Source: Gemmatimonadaceae bacterium
Lineage (GTDB): Bacteria; Gemmatimonadota; Gemmatimonadetes; Gemmatimonadales; Gemmatimonadaceae
Assembly: GCA_013361745.1 (NCBI GenBank)
Contig: JABFXM010000517.1
Span: 1 to 8,498 of the forward strand
DNA length: 8,498 nt
Direction of reading: 5' to 3'
Numbering within the stretch: the first letter of the stretch is position 1; each line of letters begins with the position of its first letter. A program made the translations under genes and the position numbers. Positions 1 through 5,513 of the stretch are shown in pieces. The notes under the pieces were generated by a model, which was not told the origin of the DNA, did no database searches, and saw only the letters and a list, made by a program, of their open reading frames with translations.

Positions 1-299
1 GTCCGGCACCGGTTGACGAGGATCCTCGTCAACCAGGGCGCGAACTGCTCCCGCTCCTCGTATCTCCCCAGCGCCCGATAGGCCCGGATGATGGCGTCCT
101 GCACCGCCTCTTCCGCATCCTCGGAGCTGCCGAGCAGTCGCGTCGCGATCCGCAGGCAGCGCTCGTGATGGCGGTCGACGAGCCCCGCGAACGCCTCGAC
201 GTCACCCTCGAGCACGCGCTGCACGAGCGCGGCGTCGGTCGGCTGCACACTCGACGACAACCCCGCGCGCGCGGGACGCGTCACACCCTGCGGCCTCAT
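1..299 (-). CDS. ECF-type RNA polymerase sigma factor, N-terminal part (C-terminus beyond left edge)
   Basis: This frame encodes the first 99 residues of a sigma-70 family, ECF-type sigma factor, which directs core RNA polymerase to alternative promoters. Residues 24-52 read as sigma region 2.1 (ALVQRVLEGDVEAF, then LVDRHHERCLRIA). SSEDAEEAVQDAIIRAYRAL at about 58-77 is the core-binding region 2.2/2.3. FAPWLTRILVNRCR at 86-99 is region 2.4, which recognises the -10 element. Region 4 lies outside the window, so subgroup and completeness cannot be judged. The ATG at 299 overlaps the TGA of the upstream TPR gene (ATGA, 296-299) and has AGGAG five bases upstream, so translation is probably coupled. 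The first 20 residues are not conserved-looking, and a later start is possible. No anti-sigma gene is visible upstream; one could lie downstream, off the window. Confidence 0.9.
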   Translation of the reverse strand, partial: MRPQGVTRPARAGLSSSVQPTDAALVQRVLEGDVEAFAGLVDRHHERCLRIATRLLGSSEDAEEAVQDAIIRAYRALGRYEEREQFAPWLTRILVNRCR

Positions 300-613
300 C
301 CCAGCTCCTCGAGGCGCTCCTCGAGCTCGGAGGCGAGCCCGCCGTGGCCGAAGCGGCGCGCCGCGGCGATCCCGCGGGTCAGCGCGTCCCGCGCCGCGTC
401 GTCGCGTCCGAGCGCGATCCGGCACTCCGCCAATCGCTGCCAGCCGTTTCCCTCGTCGTCGTGCATCGCGAGGTAGCTCTCGAGCTGCGTCGCCGCCTCC
501 TCGTGCAGCCCGGCCTTCAGCGCCTCGTTGGCGAGCCCGAAGCGCGCGAGGGCGTTCCCGGGATTCTTCGCGACCATCGCGCGAAAGGTGTCGAGCTTCG
601 AGGTGTTGGACAT
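296..613 (-). CDS. Small tetratricopeptide-repeat (TPR) protein
   Basis: This 105-residue all-helical protein is probably a protein-protein interaction module in the cytoplasm. It has no signal peptide or membrane segment. About three TPR-like helix pairs can be read: residues ~18-46 (NPGNALARFGLANEALKAG, then HEEAATQLESYL), ~52-85 (DEGNGWQRLAECRIALGRDD, then AARDALTRGI), and a final capping helix rich in Glu and Leu (ELEERLEELG). The small, Ala, Gly and Leu positions fit the TPR consensus. It lies 12 bp downstream of the alpha/beta hydrolase gene and overlaps the sigma factor gene by four bases, so all three are probably one transcript. No partner can be named from sequence. Control of the sigma factor is an open guess based only on the overlap. 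Confidence 0.85.
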   Translation of the reverse strand: MSNTSKLDTFRAMVAKNPGNALARFGLANEALKAGLHEEAATQLESYLAMHDDEGNGWQRLAECRIALGRDDAARDALTRGIAAARRFGHGGLASELEERLEELG

Positions 614-625
614 CGGTGCGACCGG

Positions 626-1447
626 TCAGCGGGCGAGGAGCGCGGTGATCGCCGCCGCGACGCGCTCCGGAGATTCCTCGGGAAGAAAGTGGCGCGCGTC
701 AGGCAGGACGTCGAGGGTCGCGCCGGTGATCGCGTCGCGGAGCCGCTCGGCGATGCTCGCCGGCAGAAAGGGGTCGTGCGCGCCGGCGATGATCGCCGTC
801 GGCGCGACGATGTCCTTCAGGCGTGCGGCGAAGCCCATCGTGTCGCGCGCGTTGAGCGCGCCCATGTGCGCGAAGAGCGCGTCGCGCCCCTCGATGCTCG
901 CGAACGGGCGCACGTACTGCTCGACGGAGTGCGTGCCGCGCGTCGTGTCGGCGTAGCCGCGCAGCAGGTCGGTACGCAGCACCGAGAGCACCCAGAGCGG
1001 CGGGAGGTACCGCGTGAGGGGGAGCATCGCCCGCGCGAGCTTCACGTCGCGCGTCGGCCACTCGTCGAAGCCGACGCTGTTCACGAGGCACATCCGCGAG
1101 ACGCGCGTCGGCGCGTGCACCGCCATCCACTGCGCGACCCCGCCACCGATGTCGTGGCCGACGACGCACGCGTAGTTGATGCCTAACGCGTCGAGCAGGG
1201 CGACCACACGCTCGCCGTGGCCGCAGATCGAGACGTCCCGGCCGAGCGGCCGGTCGCTCCGGCCGAAGCCGAGCAGGTCGACCACGACCAGCCGCCGGTC
1301 GCCGCCGAGCAGGGGGACGACCTCGGCCCAGAGGTGGGAGGACGTCGGGAAGCCGTGCAGAAACACGACCGGCTCTCCGGCGCCGCGCGTGCCCGCGGCG
1401 TAACAGTAGAGGCGCGCGCCTCCCAGATCGATGAACTCTCCTCGCAT
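626..1447 (-). CDS. Alpha/beta hydrolase with Asp nucleophile (haloalkane dehalogenase / epoxide hydrolase-like)
   Basis: This 273-residue cytosolic alpha/beta-hydrolase-fold enzyme has the full expected length. The oxyanion-hole motif is HGFP at 31-34, followed by the strand-4 signature DLLGFGRSD (57-65). The nucleophile elbow is GHDIGG with Asp99 in the nucleophile position. The likely acid is Asp225 (AGAHDPFLP) and the base His253 (ARHFLPEESPE). A helical cap spans about 128-200. An Asp nucleophile in this motif is typical of haloalkane dehalogenases, fluoroacetate dehalogenases and epoxide hydrolases rather than esterases, so it probably hydrolyses through a covalent ester intermediate. 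The substrate cannot be assigned. ATG 1447 is the first start in frame, and its Shine-Dalgarno is weak. It is first in an apparent operon with the TPR and sigma genes. Leu88 is encoded by TTA within GTTAGGC. Confidence 0.9.
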   Translation of the reverse strand: MRGEFIDLGGARLYCYAAGTRGAGEPVVFLHGFPTSSHLWAEVVPLLGGDRRLVVVDLLGFGRSDRPLGRDVSICGHGERVVALLDALGINYACVVGHDIGGGVAQWMAVHAPTRVSRMCLVNSVGFDEWPTRDVKLARAMLPLTRYLPPLWVLSVLRTDLLRGYADTTRGTHSVEQYVRPFASIEGRDALFAHMGALNARDTMGFAARLKDIVAPTAIIAGAHDPFLPASIAERLRDAITGATLDVLPDARHFLPEESPERVAAAITALLAR

Positions 1448-1672
1448 GGCGCCGAAGATGGCCCGCGGCGCGAGGGAAGAGAAGGGAATGTGTGCTGCCT
1501 CACGGTCCGCGCGACGTACTTCGTCGCACGATGGGCATAAATCGCGGACCTCGCCTCTGGCGCCCGGCGTGAAATTCGCTATCGTTACGCGCCTGCCGTC
1601 GGAGGTGCCGCACCCGTTGGAGCGACGTACGCATCACGTTGTCCCTCAACACGTTAACGCGAGCGCCCGATC
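1448..1672. promoter_or_regulatory. Divergent intergenic region between hydrolase (minus) and unknown-function gene (plus)
   Basis: This 225-bp stretch separates two divergent start codons and must carry promoters for both directions. It is visibly less GC-rich than its surroundings at 1534-1590 (GGCATAAATC, GTGAAATTCG). Possible small elements are the palindrome CGTTAACG (1652-1659) and two CACGTT copies at 1635-1640 and 1650-1655, fifteen bases apart. The second CACGTT overlaps the palindrome. These sit directly before the plus-strand start and could bind a regulator. No convincing ECF-type promoter is seen. Open frames crossing the region lack coding character. Confidence 0.5.
1557..1585 (+). 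promoter_or_regulatory. Possible sigma-70-like promoter for the 1673 gene
   Basis: CTGGCG (1557-1562) and TATCGT (1580-1585) are 17 bases apart. The -10 matches TATAAT at four of six positions and the -35 matches TTGACA at three of six. It would give an untranslated leader of roughly 80 nucleotides. The match is modest and unsupported by data. Confidence 0.25.
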
Positions 1673-2836
1673 GTGACCGTTCCCGCGCAGCCTCTCAGCC
1701 AGGGCAATCTCATCCCGGCTCCGCTCACGGGCGTCACCCAGGCCCCGGCACCGCCGGAGCCGGTGACGTTCCCGGTGAGTTGGCTGCTCGAGAACGCGGC
1801 AGCTCCCATACAGTGTCGCGCCATCACCGAGGTCGCGCGGATGACGGGACCCGTCGCCGACGCGGTCTCGAAGCTCCCGTACACCTACCCGCCCGCGCTG
1901 CTTCTCGCCGTCACCCAGGGGGCCGACGGGACCTGGAACCGCTGCATGCTCGGCATCCCGTCGGCGCGCGCGGAACGGTTCGAGGGCGTGGGGACGATTC
2001 CCGCGGTGCGTCGGCTGCTCGAGTACGGGTGGGACCGCGAGTCGCCTCCGGTCGCGCACGCGCGCCGCGTCCTCTTCCGGCTTCTCGCCGAGGATGACGA
2101 TCCCGCCTACCTGTACGAGCTCGCGGGGAAGGGCGCACCCGACCACGACGCGATCATCCGCGGACGCGCGCTCCTTCGCGAGGCGGCCGCCGCGGTGCTC
2201 GCCCAGGCCGGATACGAGAGCGACCCGCGCCTCCGCGGCGCCGCGCGGCGGATCATGGAACGAGTGGCGAGCTACCTCCGCTCGCCGCTCGCCGAGAAGC
2301 CCTTCGTCCGCATCGGCAACCAGCACGCGCTCGCCGCCGAAGCGACCCCGCCCTCGATCTACACGCTGCAGATGCTCGCCTACATGCCCCTCTTCCGCAG
2401 CGAGAACTACGAGCTGCTCGAGGTGCTGTATTCGCATCTGACGCAGCCTCTCCCGCGGACGGAGGCGGTACAGCTGATCGGGAAGAAGGTGGCGCCGATG
2501 CCCCATCTCGTGCTGGGCGACCATCTGCCGCATCGCAACGCGGCCGACGCCGACGTTCCCTTCGCCCTCGTCTGGCTCGAGCTGATGGCGCGGCTCGGCT
2601 TCCTCCGCCGGAACGAGAACTGGTGCAAGCTGTTCGAGCGCTTCCTCGACGACCGCGACGAGCGGGGCGTCTGGCATCCCCACAAGGGGATGGCCGCGGC
2701 GAGAAGCTCCAACCCGTTCGTCTGGTCGTCGTATCCGCTCGAGGCGAACATGGCCGGCGAGGATCGGTGGGCCGATCCCACCTTCCGCCTCGGGTTGATC
2801 GCGCGTCTCGCCGGTCGGCCGATCGAGCCCGTCTGA
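1673..2836 (+). CDS. Protein of unknown function, possibly alpha/alpha-toroid (terpenoid cyclase/prenyltransferase-like)
   Basis: I do not recognise this 387-residue protein with certainty. The first ~30 residues are Pro- and Ala-rich and probably disordered. From residue 35 the protein is helical and rich in Trp and Tyr, with stretches such as SWLLENAAAPIQCRAITEV (36-54), TIPAVRRLLEYGWD (108-121) and a C-terminal part containing GVWHPHKG (332-339) and RWADPTFRLGLIARLAG (365-381). Regularly spaced helices with a Gly-x-Trp turn resemble the (alpha/alpha)6 barrels of prenyltransferase and squalene-cyclase relatives, but no DxDD catalytic motif is present. It has no signal peptide or membrane segment. 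The GTG at 1673 is the first start in frame but has no Shine-Dalgarno. GTG 1763 (residue 31), preceded by GGAG, is a real alternative. The downstream hydrolase begins 26 bp after the stop, so the two are probably co-transcribed. Confidence 0.8.
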   Translation: MTVPAQPLSQGNLIPAPLTGVTQAPAPPEPVTFPVSWLLENAAAPIQCRAITEVARMTGPVADAVSKLPYTYPPALLLAVTQGADGTWNRCMLGIPSARAERFEGVGTIPAVRRLLEYGWDRESPPVAHARRVLFRLLAEDDDPAYLYELAGKGAPDHDAIIRGRALLREAAAAVLAQAGYESDPRLRGAARRIMERVASYLRSPLAEKPFVRIGNQHALAAEATPPSIYTLQMLAYMPLFRSENYELLEVLYSHLTQPLPRTEAVQLIGKKVAPMPHLVLGDHLPHRNAADADVPFALVWLELMARLGFLRRNENWCKLFERFLDDRDERGVWHPHKGMAAARSSNPFVWSSYPLEANMAGEDRWADPTFRLGLIARLAGRPIEPV

Positions 2837-2862
2837 GCACCGGGCGGCTCCCGCCGGAGCGG

Positions 2863-3729
2863 ATGTACCCGGCGGGCGAGAGCGGCATCGTCTCGCGCTT
2901 CCTCACCCTTACCTCGGGGGAGCGCGTGCACCTGATCGAGGCGGGCCCCGAAGACGGGATCCCCGTGCTCCTCTGCCACGGCTGGGGCGCCTGCGTCTAC
3001 GCCTGGTCGGCGATCCTCCCGTCGCTCGCCGCAGCCGGATGTCGCGTGATCGCCCCCGATCTCCGCGGGCACGGGCGCACCGACGAGAGCACCGCTCCCG
3101 AGGCGTACACCAGCGCGGGGATGACCGGCCATCTCGCCGCCATCGTCGACGCGTCGGGCATCCGCCGCCCGGTCGTCGTCGGACATTCGATGAGCGGGCG
3201 CATCGCCCTCGAGTATGCGCTCGTCGATCCGACGCTCGTGCGCGGGCTCGTGCTCCTCGCGCCGATCGGGGTCGGCTCGCTCCGCTGGTTCATGCGCTGG
3301 ACCGCGCCCATCCTCGCGTTAGGCGCGCGCCTCGGACCGATCGCGATCCGCCGCTGGATGATCGCCGCCGTCGTGCGCGCCGCGACCGGGCGACTGCGGC
3401 CCCCGACCGGCCGGGACATCGACGAGTACTGGGCGCCCTCGCAGTGGCCGAAGTTCGGTCGCGCGATCCATCGTCTCCTCGTTCACTTCGACTGGACCGC
3501 GCTCCCGCCGGAGCGGATCGCGCGGCTCCCCGTGCCCGTCACCGTGGTGCTCGGGGAGCTCGACCCGCTGGTCGTGGTGCCCGGGCACGCGGCCTTCCCC
3601 GCGCGCGTCGCGCCGAAGCGCGCCGTCACCGTCGCGCGCGCGGGGCACATCGTCACCGACGAGATTCCAGGCGTCGTCAGCGAGGAGATCCTCCGTCTCG
3701 TCGCCGGTTTGGTCGCGAACCGCGACTAA
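2863..3729 (+). CDS. Alpha/beta hydrolase with Ser-His-Asp triad
   Basis: This 288-residue soluble alpha/beta-fold hydrolase is probably an esterase, lipase-like or C-C bond hydrolase. HGWG (39-42) forms the oxyanion hole and DLRGHGRTD (66-74) is the strand-4 signature. The nucleophile elbow is GHSMSG with Ser109. The likely acid is Asp234 (GELDPL) and the base His262 (AGHIVTDEIPG). A short cap lies around 138-210 and contains several Trp and Arg residues. The open frame runs further upstream, but that part overlaps the preceding gene. ATG 2863, preceded by GGAG at 2856-2859, fits a normal hydrolase N-terminus. It lies 26 bp behind the unknown-function gene, suggesting one operon. Leu153 is encoded by TTA within GTTAGGC. 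Substrate unknown. Unlike the other hydrolase in the window it uses Ser rather than Asp, so the two are not recent duplicates. Confidence 0.9.
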   Translation: MYPAGESGIVSRFLTLTSGERVHLIEAGPEDGIPVLLCHGWGACVYAWSAILPSLAAAGCRVIAPDLRGHGRTDESTAPEAYTSAGMTGHLAAIVDASGIRRPVVVGHSMSGRIALEYALVDPTLVRGLVLLAPIGVGSLRWFMRWTAPILALGARLGPIAIRRWMIAAVVRAATGRLRPPTGRDIDEYWAPSQWPKFGRAIHRLLVHFDWTALPPERIARLPVPVTVVLGELDPLVVVPGHAAFPARVAPKRAVTVARAGHIVTDEIPGVVSEEILRLVAGLVANRD

Positions 3730-3743
3730 AAAGCCGGTCGCCG

Positions 3744-3773
3744 CTGGCAGGGCGCGTGACGACCCGCTAGATT
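3744..3773 (+). promoter_or_regulatory. Possible sigma-70-like promoter for the helicase gene
   Basis: CTGGCA (3744-3749) and TAGATT (3768-3773) are 18 bases apart, each matching four of six consensus positions. It lies just after the stop of the preceding hydrolase and would start a leader of about 290 nucleotides. The -35 resembles that of the candidate at 1557 (CTGGCG). Unproven. Confidence 0.3.
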
Positions 3774-4074
3774 TCCTCGTCGAGAACACGAACAGCTTGG
3801 AAGACTGGTGAGGCGCGGGGCAGAGGCTCCGCGCGCGCGGATCGCGATCCGCGAGCACCATCCCGACCGGCCGCTGACGCGGACGTCGGGCGCGCGAGAC
3901 GCCGCACACGGCCCCCGTCGGGCCGATCCGAGAGCGACGCTCGCACGAGGGCTTCGAGGCACCGCATCGAGAATGGATATCGATCACCCGGCGCGCGGGA
4001 GCGCGCGGCGTGATCGTGCGCGCGGTCCGGGAGCGGTCCCGGGTCAGCGGCCCCGCGCGCCGAGCTGGAGACAC
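3774..4074 (+). promoter_or_regulatory. Non-coding structured leader of the DEAD-box helicase gene
   Basis: No gene is supported here, although the helicase frame stays open upstream to 3808. That extension encodes an Arg/Pro/Ala-rich string with no family resemblance. Several inverted repeats occur. A hairpin at 3823-3844 has an 8-bp stem (GCGCGGGG against CTCCGCGC, one G-U). A perfect 18-bp palindrome CGCGGATCGCGATCCGCG lies at 3836-3853. CCCGAC and GTCGGG form a possible long-loop stem at about 3861-3889. A hairpin at 3981-4016 has arms CGATCAC and GTGATCG, an inner GCGCGC stem and a GGGA loop. CCGGGA-GCGG-TCCCGG lies at 4027-4042. No known riboswitch core is recognised. A regulatory leader is plausible because helicase mRNAs elsewhere carry long structured leaders. 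Confidence 0.4.
3981..4016 (+). repeat. Hairpin upstream of the helicase start
   Basis: Seven-base arms CGATCAC (3981-3987) and GTGATCG (4010-4016) enclose a perfect six-base stem GCGCGC/GCGCGC with a GNRA-type GGGA loop (3997-4000). Three-base stretches CCG and GGC between the stems can pair in part. It lies 59 bases before the helicase ATG and is followed by a second small hairpin at 4027-4042. No T-run follows, so it is not an intrinsic terminator. Confidence 0.5.
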
Positions 4075-5280
4075 ATGGAGCAGAGCAGCAACGCCGGGCA
4101 GGAGCCCGGGATTCGCGCGGACGATCCGCGCGACGAGCAGGTCCCCACCTTCGAGGCCTTGGGCCTCGCCCCCGAAGTCCTCGATGCCATACGCGCGCAG
4201 GGATACGAGCGGCCGACGCCGATCCAGGCGGAGGCGATTCCGCTCGCCCTCAAGGGTCGCGACCTGATCGGGCTCGCGCAGACCGGCACCGGCAAGACCG
4301 CCGCGTTCACGCTGCCGATGGTCGACCGGCTGCTCCACGGTCCGCGGCGCACCCGCGCGCTCGTGCTGACGCCGACGCGCGAGCTCGCGATGCAGGTCGA
4401 GGCCAGCGTGAAGCTGTACGCCGCCGGCTCCGGCCTCGAGGCGGTCGCGGTGTTCGGCGGCGTCCCCCTCGATCCGCAGGAGAAGAAGCTCCGCGCCGGC
4501 GTCGACATCGTCGTCGCGACCCCGGGCCGGCTCATCGATCACCTCGAGCGGCAGAACGTCGTCTTCGACGATCTCGAGATCCTCGTCCTCGACGAGGCGG
4601 ACCGCATGCTCGACATGGGGTTCGCGCCGCAGATCAATCGCATCGTCGCCCAGCTCCCGTCCTACCGCCAGACGCTGCTCTTCAGCGCGACGATGCCGCC
4701 CGAAGTCGAGGCGCTGGCGCGGAAGTACCTGCGCCGACCCAAGGTCGTGCAGATCGGCCGCCGCTCCGGCGCGGCCAACACGGTGACGCACGCCGTCTAT
4801 CCCGTCCCGCGAGAGCGGAAGAGCGATCTGCTCGTCGAGCTGCTGCGCGGCGTGAATTCGGAGACGGTGCTCGTCTTCACGCGCACCAAGCACGGCGCCG
4901 ACAAGGTCGTGCGCAACCTCGAGAAGGCCGGCATCCGCGCCACGGCGATGCACGCCGACAAGAGCCAGTCGCAGCGCACGCGCGCCCTCGAGGAGTTCAA
5001 GAGCGGAAAGATCAACGTCCTCGTCGCCACCGACATCGCGCAGCGCGGGCTCGACATCTCGGGGATCACGCACGTCATCAACTACGACGTGCCGCAACAG
5101 GCCGAGGACTACGTGCATCGCATCGGGCGCACGGGACGCGCCGCGTCGACCGGCGACGCCTTCACCTTCATGTCGCCGGACGAGATCGCGATGGTGCGGA
5201 CGATCGAGCGTGTCATCGGCGCGCCGATCCCGCGCATCTCGGTCCCCGGTTACGATTTCGGTACCGCGGCCGCTGACTGA
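4075..5280 (+). CDS. DEAD-box ATP-dependent RNA helicase, RhlE-like
   Basis: This cytoplasmic ATP-driven RNA helicase of 401 residues unwinds short RNA duplexes in ribosome assembly, RNA decay or cold adaptation. All family motifs are intact and in order: Q motif YERPTPIQ (44-51), motif I QTGTGKT (69-75), Ia PTREL (100-104), Ib TPGR (149-152), II DEAD (173-176), III SAT (204-206), IV VLVFTR (265-270), V ATDIAQRGLD (318-327) and VI HRIGRTGR (348-355). The wording of motifs II and VI fits the RhlE subgroup. The protein stops soon after the second RecA domain (GAPIPRISVPGYDF), so it lacks the long basic tail of many RhlE and DeaD proteins. ATG 4075 is chosen because GGAG lies four bases upstream and the Q-motif spacing is normal. 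It appears monocistronic, between a 345-bp leader region and a strong terminator. Confidence 0.96.
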   Translation: MEQSSNAGQEPGIRADDPRDEQVPTFEALGLAPEVLDAIRAQGYERPTPIQAEAIPLALKGRDLIGLAQTGTGKTAAFTLPMVDRLLHGPRRTRALVLTPTRELAMQVEASVKLYAAGSGLEAVAVFGGVPLDPQEKKLRAGVDIVVATPGRLIDHLERQNVVFDDLEILVLDEADRMLDMGFAPQINRIVAQLPSYRQTLLFSATMPPEVEALARKYLRRPKVVQIGRRSGAANTVTHAVYPVPRERKSDLLVELLRGVNSETVLVFTRTKHGADKVVRNLEKAGIRATAMHADKSQSQRTRALEEFKSGKINVLVATDIAQRGLDISGITHVINYDVPQQAEDYVHRIGRTGRAASTGDAFTFMSPDEIAMVRTIERVIGAPIPRISVPGYDFGTAAAD

Positions 5281-5325
5281 GAGGTCAGGACTCGAAGTTC
5301 GACGATCACCGATACAGACGAACAC

Positions 5326-5370
5326 GGGCCGGGATTTGCGCACCGCAGATCCCGGCCCTTCGTTTTTCTT
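5326..5370 (+). terminator. Strong Rho-independent terminator after the helicase gene
   Basis: GGGCCGGGAT (5326-5335) pairs perfectly with ATCCCGGCCC (5349-5358). Inside, a T-G wobble and TGCG/CGCA extend the stem to about 15 pairs with a three-base CAC loop. The T-rich tail TTCGTTTTTCTT follows at 5359-5370. It begins 45 bases after the helicase stop and is oriented to end that transcript, isolating it from the antiporter genes. Confidence 0.93.
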
Positions 5371-5443
5371 CATCGAAGGCCATCACGTTCTCGCGCGTCG
5401 CTCCTCTCCCGATGAGCGTCGCCCGCCGCCATTGCCGGCCGCT

Positions 5444-5474
5444 GTCGTCGTCGCCGTCGTCGCCGTCGTCGCCG
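5444..5474 (+). repeat. Tandem 9-bp repeat GTCGTCGCC
   Basis: Three perfect contiguous copies of GTCGTCGCC lie at 5447-5455, 5456-5464 and 5465-5473, preceded by a partial GTC at 5444-5446. The array lies between the helicase terminator and the first antiporter gene and is followed directly by the C-rich heptad array. It is outside any gene I accept. Function unknown; slippage-generated low-complexity DNA is the simplest reading. Confidence 0.8.
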
Positions 5475-5506
5475 ACCCCCCGACCCCCGACCCCCGACCC
5501 CTGACC
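5474..5506. repeat. C-rich heptad repeat (CGACCCC) with G-quadruplex potential on the minus strand
   Basis: Runs of six, five, five and four C (5476-5481, 5484-5488, 5491-5495, 5498-5501) are separated by GA, giving a period of seven to eight bases. Read on the minus strand this is four G-runs of at least four with two-base loops, a textbook intramolecular G-quadruplex pattern. The plus strand could form an i-motif. It ends 8 bases before the GTG of the first antiporter and occupies the place where a Shine-Dalgarno would be expected. Confidence 0.8.
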
Positions 5507-5513
5507 GCTGCAC

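Noticed and set aside
1558..1579. Sigma-54 promoter suggested by TGGCGC before the 1673 gene
   Set aside because: The required GC of the -12 element is absent at the correct spacing.
1431..1676. 81-codon plus-strand frame across the divergent intergenic region
   Set aside because: No ribosome binding site or recognisable domain. It overlaps both neighbouring starts, and its composition is unlike the accepted genes.
3731..3750. Hairpin next to a run of five A after the second hydrolase, as a terminator
   Set aside because: On the plus strand the A-run precedes the hairpin and no T-run follows. On the minus strand the T-run is in the right place, but the stem has an A-C mismatch and no minus-strand gene ends there.
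3808..4074. N-terminal extension of the helicase to an upstream ATG
   Set aside because: The 89 extra residues are Arg/Pro-rich and lack conservation signs. ATG 4075 has a good Shine-Dalgarno and gives the usual spacing to the Q motif.
3774..4074. Known riboswitch or tRNA-like element in the helicase leader
   Set aside because: I could not match a conserved aptamer core or a cloverleaf. Only unassigned hairpins are visible.
3319..5373. Minus-strand open frame of 684 codons opposite the hydrolase and helicase genes
   Set aside because: It is the antisense shadow of two strongly supported genes. Its translation is Arg/Asp/His-rich low-complexity text with no family resemblance, as is normal in GC-rich DNA.
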